Positions 52,119 to 61,863 are shown, numbered from the stretch's first letter. The stretch is 64,000 nucleotides of DNA from Colwellia_A sp041890515 (GCA_041890515.1 JASDWX010000057.1:1-64000); one strand, 5' to 3'. Notes: generated from the letters alone by a model not told the origin. Translations and numbers: made by a program.

Positions 52119-55100
52119 TTACATTTTTCTACGACGTGTAAATAACATCGGCGTTAATAATAATAGTAACCAACTGGATGAACCACCACCTGACTCTTTA
52201 TTTATAATTGTAATTGATGTAACAGTGCTATGTTGATTACCGTTACCATCATCTACCATTAGATTGAAAGAAATCTTTTCATCTTTTGATATTTTTGGTG
52301 CTGAAAAGCTAATGGATTCTGCCGTTGAAATAAAGGTAACAGGTGTACCTGCAAGTTGAGTCCAAGTATAAGTTAACTCATCGTGATTATCATCAAAAGA
52401 TTCTCCACCATTAACCGTTATTTTAGCACGTTCGTTTGCAGTGTTAGTGCTTGTAATTACTGCTACAGGTGATACTTCTACAACACCAAAACTATATGTT
52501 GACATGACAGTATCGCTACCTAATGTATTAGACAATACAACTTCATTACCAGTACTTGAAGTACGAGGAATTAAGTCGAATCCAACAGAAAGCATGTCTA
52601 TAGATTCGCCAACTGCACGAGTAATCATCCAAGTAACCAAGTTACCGTCAACTACACCGTCATTGTTAACGTTACTAATTTCCTGACCTTCAGTTACTTC
52701 AGCAACTAACGTGTAAACTTTGTCACTGTTAGTAAAGTTAGGAGCAATTTCAAATGCTACTGGTTGAGCTACACCTGGTTCCATAGTTTGCAAACCATTT
52801 ACAAGCTCATCAGCAATAACTTCTACAACATCAGATTTACCTAGAGATATTGACCAAGGTATTACAAAATTACTATCAGCATCTTTTAATTCAACTAAAC
52901 CAGCATTGTTACGTGCACCGGTCCAAGTTAGTGTTAAGTCAAAGTCATTCGCATTTTGCATTAACGATGTAGTAACCACTTCACTGATAGAGTCTTCATT
53001 AAAATTAGTTGTAGATATTTGTAGGTTTACAGCATCAGTTGCTCCTGGAGCAGATGGAGTATATGCCCATATAGCAGCATAATAAGTACCTGCAGCTAGA
53101 TCAGTGAAAGATACCAACTCGTTAGTGTCTGATCCTTGGCTTACGCCAATTACAGAGAATGAAGCGTCGTAAATTACTAAATCAGCATCTGGAGCTTCAT
53201 CTGAGCTTGTGGTAAAGACAACCTGAGGAACAGTTTCAGTAAATGTCACTTCGTGTAAACCGTAACTGCCATCAGGAACCCCTAATGTAACTTCTTCAAT
53301 AACGTTAGATTCATAAGCTACTGCTGTTACTGTACCTGATAAGTCTTCAGACTTTAAGCCAGTGTAGGTTATAGAACCATCAGCACGGTTAGCAACAATT
53401 GATGCACTAGTAGGTAAATTATTACCGCCTACTTGTACCAATAAAGGTAGTCTTGCATCAGGCATACCTGCCGAAGTTAATGTAACATCACCAAAATTCC
53501 ATACATTAGCGGCAGATGCACTAACATCAGCTGTAACGGTAATAGTTTGAGTTTCACCGGCTAAAATATCAAAACTTGAAGGCGTTACGGTTAATTCCAT
53601 CGTGCTAGGAATTGGAGTTTCCTCTGTTCCCGTAGCTGGCGAGTTTGTTGTAACTGCCCAGCTTGCATCTGCAGTTGCAGTAAATGTACGTGTCCATGAA
53701 CAAGTATCAATACACTTAGTATTAGCCATTGATGGTATATTCAATGTTTCAGGTTTTCCGCTAACAGATGGGTTTGCTTTCATATAGTTAGCAAACGTTT
53801 CATCCATCACTAGGCCAGTATTTGTTGCTAAATTAACACGAATACTTCCTGACCCCATATCAAATACATCTGCAGGTGTTTCACCATCTTCTTTACGTAC
53901 ATCAGTTGTTGCGGTAAGCATTAATGCTGAACGGATATTGTCAGGTGTCCATGTAGGATGTGCAGATTTTAACACTGCACCTGCACCCGCGGTATGAGGT
54001 GATGACATAGATGTACCTTGCAAGAAAGCAAAATCTGCAGGTGCTGTACCGGTTACATCATGTCCGAACTGTTGATCTGAATATGCAGCATAAATTGATA
54101 CACCCGGAGCGGTAACGGATGGAGACATTATGTTATCAACATAAAGGTTAGGACCGCGTGATGAGAAACCCGCCATGTCATCAGCTTGGCCAATTACCAA
54201 TTCACCAGCGGCAGCTGTAATAGTTGCCATATGATCTATACCACTTGCTAACCAAGTGCGCAGTGAATTTCCGTTTTCAGCATTCATATGAATACCAGGA
54301 ATAATGTAAACGTCATTGGCTACGCTTTCTGCGCCACCATCAATGTTACCCAATACATAACCACCTGCGCCGCCATCAGCAACATTAATTGCTTTTTGTG
54401 TACGGGCAATTGCACCTCGATCACAAACTACAATTTCACCATCGAATGTACCTTCTGGAAAAGGCTCTAAACATTGTGCAGGATCACCACTGACATCATT
54501 TGAGTTAGTGTAATCACCAGCCCAAACTATCTTAGCCGTAATTCCCTCTGATGCACTACTACCTTCAAGGGCAGCTAATTCTGTATCACCACCAGTGAAG
54601 CCATTTAATTCTTTATCAAAAGCAACAGTACGTCCGTGAGTGGATGCACCAACAGCAGTATACCAAGGAGCACTTTTAGGTGTTGTATATGCCCCTGGAC
54701 CACTATTACCTGCAGATACGGCTGCAAAAATACCGGCTTGTTGTGCGGCTAAAAAACCAAGTTCTGTTGAACTAGTCCATGGATCACCACCACCACTGAT
54801 TGAATAGTTTAAAATATCTACACCATCTGCTACTGCGTCATCTAGTGCTGCAATAATTGCTGCACCTGGACAACCTGAATATGTGTCGCCACTATCACCA
54901 GAATTACAAATTTGATACGCAACAATGTTGGCGTGTGGTGCAACACCTGATATTTGTTCAAACTCAAAGCCTGTTGAATTAATGCCATCACTTTCTGCTT
55001 CACCAAACTCAGGATCTACTAATGATACATTTTTTAAAATATTACCACCGGCGGTGCTTGCTGTATGTGAACCGTGTCCACCGTAATCTTCACCATTTTT

Positions 55101-56000
55101 CGCTGGAGGAGTATCACCATATACAGCTACGTCGTCATAATTATCTGTTACCGATGCATATGAACGTACACCGATGAGTTTATCGTTACACATTGAAGCG
55201 AAATCACCTGCACAATCACCAACGTAAACACCAGCACCCCAAGGGTTAGTGTGGTCATAACCATCACCGCCAACATCAGCAAAAGAATCATGGTCTGAAT
55301 TTACACCACTATCAATAACACCAATAATTACGCCTTCACCCATGTTCACTGCGGTAGGCCCTTCACCTTCCCACACTTGTGTAGCGCCGATATGAATTGG
55401 ACCTGTATCAGTATCCATTTGTTCCATACGTTCACGTTCAACAAATGCTACGCTGTTTAAAGATGATAGTTTAGCTGCTTCGTCTTGCGTTAAGTTTAGC
55501 GCTAAACCGTTAAAAGCATTTTTATATTGGTAAACAACTTGAGCATTTTTACCTAACTTGCTTTTAGCTTGAGTAAGAAAGTCTGCCTGTTTACTCTCTA
55601 GGAAATTAGTATATTGAACTGAATCTGTTGACTTCGTATCTAAACGTAATTCATTACGAATTTGTTGAGAAGTCATTTTCGACTTTGCTAATTTTGCAAA
55701 TAATTCTTTTTTGGCTATGTTTGGATTTGTCGCTGCTAATCCAGCGATACTGCCGTCATAAGTTGCTAGAGGCATATCTTTTAGACGAACAATATATGTA
55801 TACACACCTGCAGCTAGGTTCTTTTCAGCGACAAATTTTGTGCTATATGTATTATTTGCTAATTTTGAATTTGTAATAGATTTTAAAGCTGGGTTTGCTT
55901 CAAAAGTTAACGTTTTACTTGCAATGTCAACACTTGCAACTGAACTTAGGCTTACAGTTATTAATGCTGTTGATACAGCTACTGCTACTTTATTTCTCAC
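52119..56000 (-). CDS. Large secreted S8 subtilisin with GlyGly-CTERM tail
   Basis: A 1293-residue extracellular serine protease. Signal peptide (about 1-23), I9-type propeptide (about 60-190), catalytic domain from about 200 with D230 (GVIDSGVNSDHDSF), H309 (GGHGSHTAS) and S664 (GTSMSSPHTAGAGAVLKSAH). A PA domain is inserted between the histidine and serine parts (about 490-610). Beta-sandwich domains follow to about 1265. The C terminus, GGGSSSWLLLLLTPMLF then RRRKM, is a GlyGly-CTERM sorting signal, so a rhombosortase should process it and the protein should use type II secretion. The protein likely degrades environmental proteins. Single gene with its own terminator. Confidence 0.95.
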   Translation of the reverse strand: MRNKVAVAVSTALITVSLSSVASVDIASKTLTFEANPALKSITNSKLANNTYSTKFVAEKNLAAGVYTYIVRLKDMPLATYDGSIAGLAATNPNIAKKELFAKLAKSKMTSQQIRNELRLDTKSTDSVQYTNFLESKQADFLTQAKSKLGKNAQVVYQYKNAFNGLALNLTQDEAAKLSSLNSVAFVERERMEQMDTDTGPIHIGATQVWEGEGPTAVNMGEGVIIGVIDSGVNSDHDSFADVGGDGYDHTNPWGAGVYVGDCAGDFASMCNDKLIGVRSYASVTDNYDDVAVYGDTPPAKNGEDYGGHGSHTASTAGGNILKNVSLVDPEFGEAESDGINSTGFEFEQISGVAPHANIVAYQICNSGDSGDTYSGCPGAAIIAALDDAVADGVDILNYSISGGGDPWTSSTELGFLAAQQAGIFAAVSAGNSGPGAYTTPKSAPWYTAVGASTHGRTVAFDKELNGFTGGDTELAALEGSSASEGITAKIVWAGDYTNSNDVSGDPAQCLEPFPEGTFDGEIVVCDRGAIARTQKAINVADGGAGGYVLGNIDGGAESVANDVYIIPGIHMNAENGNSLRTWLASGIDHMATITAAAGELVIGQADDMAGFSSRGPNLYVDNIMSPSVTAPGVSIYAAYSDQQFGHDVTGTAPADFAFLQGTSMSSPHTAGAGAVLKSAHPTWTPDNIRSALMLTATTDVRKEDGETPADVFDMGSGSIRVNLATNTGLVMDETFANYMKANPSVSGKPETLNIPSMANTKCIDTCSWTRTFTATADASWAVTTNSPATGTEETPIPSTMELTVTPSSFDILAGETQTITVTADVSASAANVWNFGDVTLTSAGMPDARLPLLVQVGGNNLPTSASIVANRADGSITYTGLKSEDLSGTVTAVAYESNVIEEVTLGVPDGSYGLHEVTFTETVPQVVFTTSSDEAPDADLVIYDASFSVIGVSQGSDTNELVSFTDLAAGTYYAAIWAYTPSAPGATDAVNLQISTTNFNEDSISEVVTTSLMQNANDFDLTLTWTGARNNAGLVELKDADSNFVIPWSISLGKSDVVEVIADELVNGLQTMEPGVAQPVAFEIAPNFTNSDKVYTLVAEVTEGQEISNVNNDGVVDGNLVTWMITRAVGESIDMLSVGFDLIPRTSSTGNEVVLSNTLGSDTVMSTYSFGVVEVSPVAVITSTNTANERAKITVNGGESFDDNHDELTYTWTQLAGTPVTFISTAESISFSAPKISKDEKISFNLMVDDGNGNQHSTVTSITIINKESGGGSSSWLLLLLTPMLFTRRRKM

Positions 56001-57514
56001 TGATAATCTCCTGCTGCGCTTATAGTGCGCAATTTATTATTTTTAGCTGATAAATGACTTCAAATCCCATGTTATCTACTAGTTTGATATAGTGATCCTC
56101 AAAAGCTTGTATATATTGCTATTAAAGAACCCGCAAAAATGCGACGCTTAAACTTAGCACATGTAAGAATAATGTAAATGTTTAGTATCTAAAAATATAA
56201 TTATTGTTATATAATATTTTAGCTTGTGTAATATGCTCAAGTTCAATCAAGCTATAGTTTGAAATCGCTTTATATTTATTGTTCTTGGAGAAGGCATATT
56301 GACTTATTAACCTGTTTAGCTTATTGATTTAAAATAATTTTTAGGAAAAAACCTTTTCGCCAATTGGGCAATTTGTTCTATCCTTATTCGGCAATTCTCA
56401 CTTAACACCGCTGTTGAGAGTGTATTGGTTTCCATACAAGCAAAAATTTATCTTCACCGACTAATTGCCTATAGAACTCGTTCTGGACAAACACGCTAGG
56501 ATATTTCAATCCAAAACCATAAAGGGTTGAGCAATAATCATTATCAAGCCCAACCATTTTTTATTAGCCCTTCTCGCTATATTTCTTATCACATTCATAA
56601 CAAAAGGACATTGTTTCCTGTGTATTCTTTAGCCACCGTCTTTAAAGGTCATTAAGTATTCAATGCATTCGACTAACTGACCAACACCAACAAACAGCAT
56701 TTTAGCTTGGCATCTTATTAGACTATATATCAATGGGTTACTACTGAATATTCATTTAATTATTTATCGTGAGTTTAGCGTAAACATTAATAATGCTTTT
56801 TAAGCATGACTGTCGAAAGGTTTACCTACCCTTTGTTATAAGTGAGTAACTACTGGCAAGTACTCATTTCAATGAGGCCATGCGCTAAGTTTATCTCATT
56901 ATGTTAAATATGATTTTCATAGTTTATTTTTGTATCACAAGGCTTCTAATACGCTCGGCTTGCCAAAAAGATTATCTTGAGTACTAGCGTGTAATCAGCT
57001 TTTTGATTATTGATTTTATTCGTGTTTGATCAGTGCCTATTTGCCTGAGCACTAATTGATATTGGTGGTTCAGCACGCTAAATGTATGAAAGCACTTTTA
57101 CGATCTTTGCTCGTCAATAAGCCTCGTACTTTATTTCTGTCGATAATGATAAAATCAGAGCAAGTAGTTTAGATAAGTAATAACATTCAACATTGAAATG
57201 GACTTCTCTTTAATCAGATTTTAAAGTGTTCAATACAAAGGTCTCTAATTAAATTGAAATTTTTAAAGAGTAAATCGTGTTTTATAGTAAGGTTAATATG
57301 TTGTCTTAACCTCTTCACTATTTGCACTAAGGGTTCATTTATAACGATCTTGATGAGTCTGCCAATACAAGTAAACGGTTTTTTTAGTGCTTTATTATTT
57401 ATTATGTTGCTTATTATTTTAAAGATAATAAGCAACACTTAATGTTACCAAGCTAGAGGACAAGATAACAGTCCATGTTAAATGCTGAAAGCGTTTTAAA
57501 GTGAATTAAAAATT
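56001..57514. other. 1.5-kb intergenic stretch with hairpins
   Basis: No gene recognised. A terminator-like hairpin faces the plus strand at about 56524-56562 (GGGTTGAGC / GCCCAACC with one mismatch, then TTTTTT) although no plus-strand gene precedes it. The plus frame at about 56350-56520 (SPIGQFVLSLFGNSHLTPLL) looks weakly protein-like. A perfect 13-bp inverted repeat lies at 57405-57437. ORFs at 57214-57442 are AT-rich overlaps of that palindrome and are not credible. It could be a graveyard of one or more lost genes. Confidence 0.45.
57405..57437. repeat. Perfect 13-bp inverted repeat
   Basis: TGTTGCTTATTAT-TTTAAAG-ATAATAAGCAACA without a mismatch, 78 bp downstream of the TIGR04219 gene end. 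No T run on either strand. Confidence 0.7.
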
Positions 57515-58273
57515 TTAAAAATGAACAACAACGCCAGCGAAAACACCAGTAAACTCAACGTCAGTATATAAATCATTTAAATCTTCAAGTTCAAGTTTAA
57601 CTGCTTTATAGCCGGCAGTTAAATTTACATCTACAGCTAAGTTATCAATTAATTCATAACTTATGCCGACTTGGTAATCGTATAATGTATGACCATCAAA
57701 TGATAATAAGTTACCATTTGCAAAAAGATTCAGGCTAGTACCTGGTAAACCAACAATCGTTGAAACATAAAGCATCGGCACTACTTGAGCTACTGATACT
57801 GTTGCAGCAGTAGATGACCCTTCAATCACTGAAGAAACCATTACATCTCCGTCGAAGTCACGCGCCGTCAAACCAAAATCAAAAGAAAAAAGGCCATTAT
57901 CAAAGACTTCATAGTATAACGTATAGTCTACATAGCTAATATCAAACGTGCTTTCAACAGGTACATTTACATCAAAGGTTTCACCGTCAAATTCAAAACT
58001 TTCCGTCAATGTGGTAGAACCATCGGTATCTAATGTAGTTGAAGCAATTAACAAATTGGGTATGAATGGTAAAGGATGTTCCAAAGCAATAAACAATGAA
58101 CCTTGTTCTTTATCTTCTAAATTAAAATCAACGAGGTTATTTTTTTCACCAAAAGTACCTGATGCTTCATTGCTCCATATTGAACCACCTATATAAAGCC
58201 CTGCGATGGTATCTGCCATTGCTGAAGATGAAAGTAAACCGGTAACTAGTATTGCTAATGCTGCTTTTTTCAT
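57515..58273 (-). CDS. TIGR04219-type outer membrane beta-barrel protein
   Basis: A 252-residue protein with a signal peptide (cleavage at AMA-DTI) and alternating beta-strand pattern ending in VEFTGVFAGVVVHF, whose final phenylalanine is the usual barrel-assembly signal. The start of the mature part (TIAGLYIGGSIWSNEASGTF) and LFIALEHPLPFIPNLLIAST fit the TIGR04219 family. It lies 13 bp after the DUF2333 gene and is the last gene of the PCuAC-DUF2333-TIGR04219 operon. Function unknown; a small pore or structural barrel is possible. Confidence 0.85.
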   Translation of the reverse strand: MKKAALAILVTGLLSSSAMADTIAGLYIGGSIWSNEASGTFGEKNNLVDFNLEDKEQGSLFIALEHPLPFIPNLLIASTTLDTDGSTTLTESFEFDGETFDVNVPVESTFDISYVDYTLYYEVFDNGLFSFDFGLTARDFDGDVMVSSVIEGSSTAATVSVAQVVPMLYVSTIVGLPGTSLNLFANGNLLSFDGHTLYDYQVGISYELIDNLAVDVNLTAGYKAVKLELEDLNDLYTDVEFTGVFAGVVVHF

Positions 58274-58286
58274 GATCTTCTCTTTA

Positions 58287-59279
58287 TTATCCCTGACTTA
58301 ATAAGTCATTTAAATCAATAAGTGCTGCGTTAGCACGTGAAATATAATTTGCCATTACTAAAGAATGATTTGCTAGCAAACCAAAACCATCACCATTAAG
58401 AATCATTGGACTCCATATAGATTCTTGACTCGCTTCAAGTTCTCGAATAATTTGTTGTACGCTTACTTTAGCATTTTTCTTCTCTAAAACATCATTAAAA
58501 TCAATTTCTACTGCGCGTAAAAAGTGTAATAACGCCCAACATGCTCCACGAGCTTCATAGAACTCATCATCTATGTCCCACCAGCTAGTTTTTAACTCGA
58601 CGCTAGATTGGGTATAAGTTGATTGCTGAGCAACACTATCACCGGCTAAATCAGTGTTTAACTGTTCACGACCAACACTCGCACTGAGTCTTTGTGAGTA
58701 GCTGCCTAAACGTTTATTCACTTCTTGAATCCAATCACGTAAATTATCTGAACGCGCATAAAATTGTGCTGCTTGACTATTAACATCTGTTAACGCTTTA
58801 CGATAAGCATACAATTCATTGACCGCTTTATTGTATTCGCTTTCAGTACTTGGCATGGCCCAACTCTTATGATCAATATTGTACTGAGGTTGAGCCACTT
58901 TCAAGTGATTGTTTTCTACTGATTGAGACTGAGAACGACTAAACTCTTGACGCATAACGAGTGCCATATCACGTGACATTTCAAGAGCACCCAACTCCCA
59001 AGCTGGAATATTATCTAGAAATACAGAAGGGGGTAAAGCATCATTAGAAAGATACCCACCAGGCTTATTTAATAATGTTTCAGTGACTCTAATTAATGCG
59101 GTTGTTGTTGTATAGCCGATAACAGGATTTACGCCATCAGCGGCAGCATCTTGAGTAACTTCAGCTTTAATATCAAGCTGGTTTGGCTCAAAACTCCAGT
59201 ACATTCCTAGAAAATAAAATGAAAGAATAATGGCAAAAAATATTGTCACAATGATTTTACTTGAAAACTTGGTTGTCAT
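58287..59279 (-). CDS. DUF2333 family membrane-anchored protein
   Basis: A 330-residue protein with one N-terminal membrane segment (about 9-28, IIVTIFFAIILSFYFLGMYW) and a large, mostly helical periplasmic part. The start of the domain has GYTTTTALIRVTETLLNKPG, GYLSNDALPPSVFLDNIPAW and ELGALEMSRDMALVMRQEFS, which match DUF2333. No enzyme motif is visible. It lies 9 bp after the PCuAC gene and 13 bp before the barrel gene, so the three products may work together in the envelope; that is inference from spacing. Confidence 0.88.
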   Translation of the reverse strand: MTTKFSSKIIVTIFFAIILSFYFLGMYWSFEPNQLDIKAEVTQDAAADGVNPVIGYTTTTALIRVTETLLNKPGGYLSNDALPPSVFLDNIPAWELGALEMSRDMALVMRQEFSRSQSQSVENNHLKVAQPQYNIDHKSWAMPSTESEYNKAVNELYAYRKALTDVNSQAAQFYARSDNLRDWIQEVNKRLGSYSQRLSASVGREQLNTDLAGDSVAQQSTYTQSSVELKTSWWDIDDEFYEARGACWALLHFLRAVEIDFNDVLEKKNAKVSVQQIIRELEASQESIWSPMILNGDGFGLLANHSLVMANYISRANAALIDLNDLLSQG

Positions 59280-59288
59280 GCTGAGCTC

Positions 59289-59774
59289 CTAATGATGGTG
59301 ATGCGGTTTTTTAGACTGTCTTTCTTGCTTTATACTTCGCACAGGAATCGTTATTACCAGATCCTTTTGTTTTTGAAAATGCAACGATAATGAAACTTCC
59401 TCTTCTGGTATCAACGTGTTTTTTACGTTAAATATCATTAAGTGATAACCCATCGGCTGCAAAACTACACGACTGTGTCCTTTGATCACCAGCTGTTCAA
59501 CTTTTCGCATTTTCATCATACCATCGCTAAGACTATGCTGATGAATTTCGATTCTATCGGAGAACGAACTACTTACACCTGTTAACGTTAAAATCGCATC
59601 ACTTTTATTTTCAATCGACATATAAGCCGACGTTATAATCGTTCCAGGTATGCTTGCCCTAACATAAGGGGCTTCAATAATAATATTGCTGTTATATTCA
59701 CCAGCGAGTGTCTCTCCACTCATGTTAAGTAAAGTAAAAGATAATACCATTGCTATTAAACTTATTTTATTCAT
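59289..59774 (-). CDS. PCu(A)C-type copper chaperone
   Basis: A 161-residue exported protein (signal peptide to about residue 24) of the DUF461/PCuAC family that carries Cu(I) in the periplasm, often towards cytochrome oxidase. The copper-binding methionine/histidine pattern is visible: HQHSLSDGMMKMRKVEQL, then KGHSRVVLQPMGYHLMIF, with histidines and methionines at the expected spacing. The C terminus ends in KKPHHHH, a natural polyhistidine tail that may add a metal site. First gene of a three-gene operon with DUF2333 and a TIGR04219 barrel; no cox or sco gene is adjacent. Confidence 0.92.
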   Translation of the reverse strand: MNKISLIAMVLSFTLLNMSGETLAGEYNSNIIIEAPYVRASIPGTIITSAYMSIENKSDAILTLTGVSSSFSDRIEIHQHSLSDGMMKMRKVEQLVIKGHSRVVLQPMGYHLMIFNVKNTLIPEEEVSLSLHFQKQKDLVITIPVRSIKQERQSKKPHHHH

Positions 59775-60292
59775 TTCTCGCTATACTTCCTTTTTTAGAC
59801 CGAATACTGTTACTCCATAGACATTGTAACTAAGCTTGAGCAAAATGGATAACTTAATTATTGTTCACAAAAGTAATCATGATTGACCATAACCTTCAAT
59901 TAAACAAATAAAAAAAGTGCTGAACTAAATAGCCTTTCATTGTGTGTTCGAATTTAATCAAACAAACGAAATACGTATTGCTACTGCTTATGAACTCAAG
60001 GCAATGAAGACTATTTTTGTGCCTAAAAACATTAGATGCTCACCTACAATACACGCAAAATGATTACTTAGTTGCCGTTGATTTTATTCAGTACGATGAT
60101 GTTGGAGAAATAGAGGAGGGACTACTATCAATGTAGGCAATACTATCTGGCAATTAACGTAGATTTAGTCATGGCAAGTAAAATTTCTATAAATAGATGT
60201 TAAAGCAATTATACCAAAAGTAATGGCTGACGAAGTCCAAAATTTAAGCGTTTATTGGTAAATATGAATACATAAATATTTAACAAAAATGT
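59775..60292. other. Spacer holding a possible gene relic (59965-60136)
   Basis: The plus strand reads NEIRIATAYELKAMKTIFVP then, after a frame change near 60030, TLDAHLQYTQNDYLVAVDFI and QYDDVGEIEEGLLSM before a TAG at 60134. Both halves look coding, but no start or ribosome binding site is seen. It is best taken as a frameshifted relic of an unrecognised gene. Nothing else is clear in the spacer. Confidence 0.35.
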
Positions 60293-60628
60293 TTAAGTTG
60301 CTTGTTTTTTATCACGCACCATTAACCAAATAATAAGCATAATAAATATAACTGGCCAAAAAACACCCATCATCACCATAGCAAATATACCAAAGAGCAT
60401 CATACCAATAAAAATCAGTGAACCAAAAACACTCATCACAATTGCAAATGCCAGCATAACTATAATTACCATAATCATTGCTGATACACTTATTGCTTTT
60501 AGTGGTGCTATAAGCTCTTTGCCTACATATAGATCAACATTAAACATTTCTATAAAGCTAATCCCCAAGACATAAGTGATAAATAATGTCACAAAAATTG
60601 CTAGCATCAATGATTTCATAAATGACAT
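60293..60628 (-). CDS. Small membrane protein at the end of the psp operon
   Basis: A 111-residue protein with three or four membrane segments (about 6-26, 44-64, 66-86 and 86-106) and a basic end (RDKKQAT). It is extremely rich in isoleucine, methionine, valine and phenylalanine. No named family recognised. It lies 82 bp after pspC on the same strand, so it probably belongs to the phage-shock operon and may act in the inner membrane with PspC. It is not similar to E. coli PspB, PspD or PspG as far as can be judged. Confidence 0.75.
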   Translation of the reverse strand: MSFMKSLMLAIFVTLFITYVLGISFIEMFNVDLYVGKELIAPLKAISVSAMIMVIIVMLAFAIVMSVFGSLIFIGMMLFGIFAMVMMGVFWPVIFIMLIIWLMVRDKKQAT

Positions 60629-60710
60629 AGTGCCTCCGGCCTTTCTTTATTTTTACTATCGGTAATTTTCAAGTTTATTCATCACTTTAAATTACATGTA
60701 AAACTTCATT

Positions 60711-60923
60711 TTAACCTTTTGATGGGAGTAATATTGCTGCAACAACATAAGCCACCCCCGTAGCTAACGGAAATATAATCAATGCACCAATAGCGGCAAT
60801 ACGTATTGCGACTCTTGGTAATTCATAATATTTTGCAATACCGGCACAAATACCGGATAATTTTTTGTGTTCAACATCTTTTTTTAATGTTTTTTTCACT
60901 GAATATTCACGTTGATAGCTCAT
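60711..60923 (-). CDS. pspC: Phage shock protein C
   Basis: A short PspC-domain protein of 70 residues. The domain has KKLSGICAGIAKYYELPRVA and IRIAAIGALIIFPLATGVAY, with one long membrane hairpin region. PspC senses membrane stress and helps recruit PspA. It is shorter than E. coli PspC (119 residues) because the C-terminal part is absent, as in many marine relatives. GAGGA of its ribosome binding site lies at the end of the upstream 36-residue ORF, 11 bp away. Confidence 0.92.
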   Translation of the reverse strand: MSYQREYSVKKTLKKDVEHKKLSGICAGIAKYYELPRVAIRIAAIGALIIFPLATGVAYVVAAILLPSKG

Positions 60924-60933
60924 TATTTATTCC

Positions 60934-61044
60934 TCATTTCCAACGACTTTTTTTCAAAATTTTTAATAACCCTGCGCCTACAAACAAAGTTAATACCGGA
61001 GCCAAACATATAATCATTATAAAATAGTCACTTTCTTGAATCAT
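60934..61044 (-). CDS. 36-residue single-membrane-segment protein in the psp operon
   Basis: Minus-strand ORF from ATG at 61042-61044 to TGA at 60934-60936. The product begins MIQESDYFIMIICLAPVLTL, continues through a hydrophobic segment (about 8-28) and ends in a basic tail (KILKKSRWK). A strong ribosome binding site (AGGAG, 7 bases before) supports it. It lies 33 bp after pspA and 11 bp before pspC, the position of pspB in enterics. It is half the size of PspB and lacks its leucine-zipper-like C-terminal helix. It may be a minimal PspB stand-in or a new small membrane protein. Confidence 0.75.
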   Translation of the reverse strand: MIQESDYFIMIICLAPVLTLFVGAGLLKILKKSRWK

Positions 61045-61077
61045 ATTTAGCTCCTAAGTTTTATTGCAGTTTTTCAC

Positions 61078-61740
61078 TCAACCATTAACGACTTGTTTTT
61101 TTAAAGCCGCTAATTCTTTTTCAATGGTTTCATCTTTTTCTAAGTCGCGAAATTGGCTATCGAGATCTTTATTAGCCGTAAAGTCATAAGACTCTATTTC
61201 AGCTTCAACACGATCAATTTTTTGTTGGTAACGCTCAAATTTACCTATTGCTTCATCAATATTGTAAACAACCGCTCTTTCACGAAATTTTAAGCGTACT
61301 TGTGCTGACTCTTGACGAAGTGCGAAAGCTTCTTGCTTACGTTTTGCTTCTTGTAACTTTTCTTGTAAGTGTTGACTATCTTCTTGAACAGCATTGAGAA
61401 AAACATCAAGCTGAGCTAATCCATCTTGTAACTCACTCACTTGTACCACACACTTTTGTTTTTCACTCAACGCTGATTTTGCTAAATCATCACGGTCTTT
61501 GCTGATAGCTAATGCGGCTTTTTCTTGCCAGTTATCAATACTTGTGTCTAATGACGCAATTTGACGCATCAAGGTTTTCTTTTCGGCGATATTTTTCGCA
61601 GCAGTAGAACGTACTTCAACCAAAGTTTCTTCCATTTCCTGAATGATCAATTTAACCATTTTTTCAGGGTCTTCGGCTTTATCCAACATATTGTTTAAGT
61701 TAGCGTTAATAATATCTGTAAAACGTGAAAACATGCCCAT
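61078..61740 (-). CDS. pspA: Phage shock protein A
   Basis: A 220-residue coiled-coil protein of the PspA/IM30 (ESCRT-III-like) family that stabilises the inner membrane under stress. The start MGMFSRFTDIINANLNNMLD followed by AEDPEKMVKLIIQEMEETLV is the family hallmark with its membrane-binding helix. Long helices follow to about 180. The length fits E. coli PspA (222). It heads the operon pspA, 36-residue ORF, pspC, membrane protein. A sigma-54-like element lies upstream, but pspF is not adjacent. Confidence 0.96.
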   Translation of the reverse strand: MGMFSRFTDIINANLNNMLDKAEDPEKMVKLIIQEMEETLVEVRSTAAKNIAEKKTLMRQIASLDTSIDNWQEKAALAISKDRDDLAKSALSEKQKCVVQVSELQDGLAQLDVFLNAVQEDSQHLQEKLQEAKRKQEAFALRQESAQVRLKFRERAVVYNIDEAIGKFERYQQKIDRVEAEIESYDFTANKDLDSQFRDLEKDETIEKELAALKKQVVNG

Positions 61741-61846
61741 AATCCATTCTCCTACGCTAATGCGCTTCTATTAGTTTTATTAATTTGATTACTCGTTAGA
61801 CATTAGCTCAATGAGTTAACGTTTAACTTACTACTATGTCTTCTAT

Positions 61847-61863
61847 TACAAGTGACATGCCAA
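61847..61863 (-). promoter_or_regulatory. Possible sigma-54 promoter of the psp operon
   Basis: Minus strand TTGGCATGTCACTTGTA resembles the -24/-12 pattern (TGGCAC-N5-TTGCA): the GG is intact and the spacing is right, but the -12 GC is GT. It lies about 107 bp before pspA, the gene whose E. coli homologue is controlled by sigma-54 and PspF. Confidence 0.4.

Noticed and set aside
57214..57442. Overlapping ORFs of 74 and 62 codons on both strands
   Set aside because: They run through an AT-rich palindrome, lack ribosome binding sites and are low-complexity.
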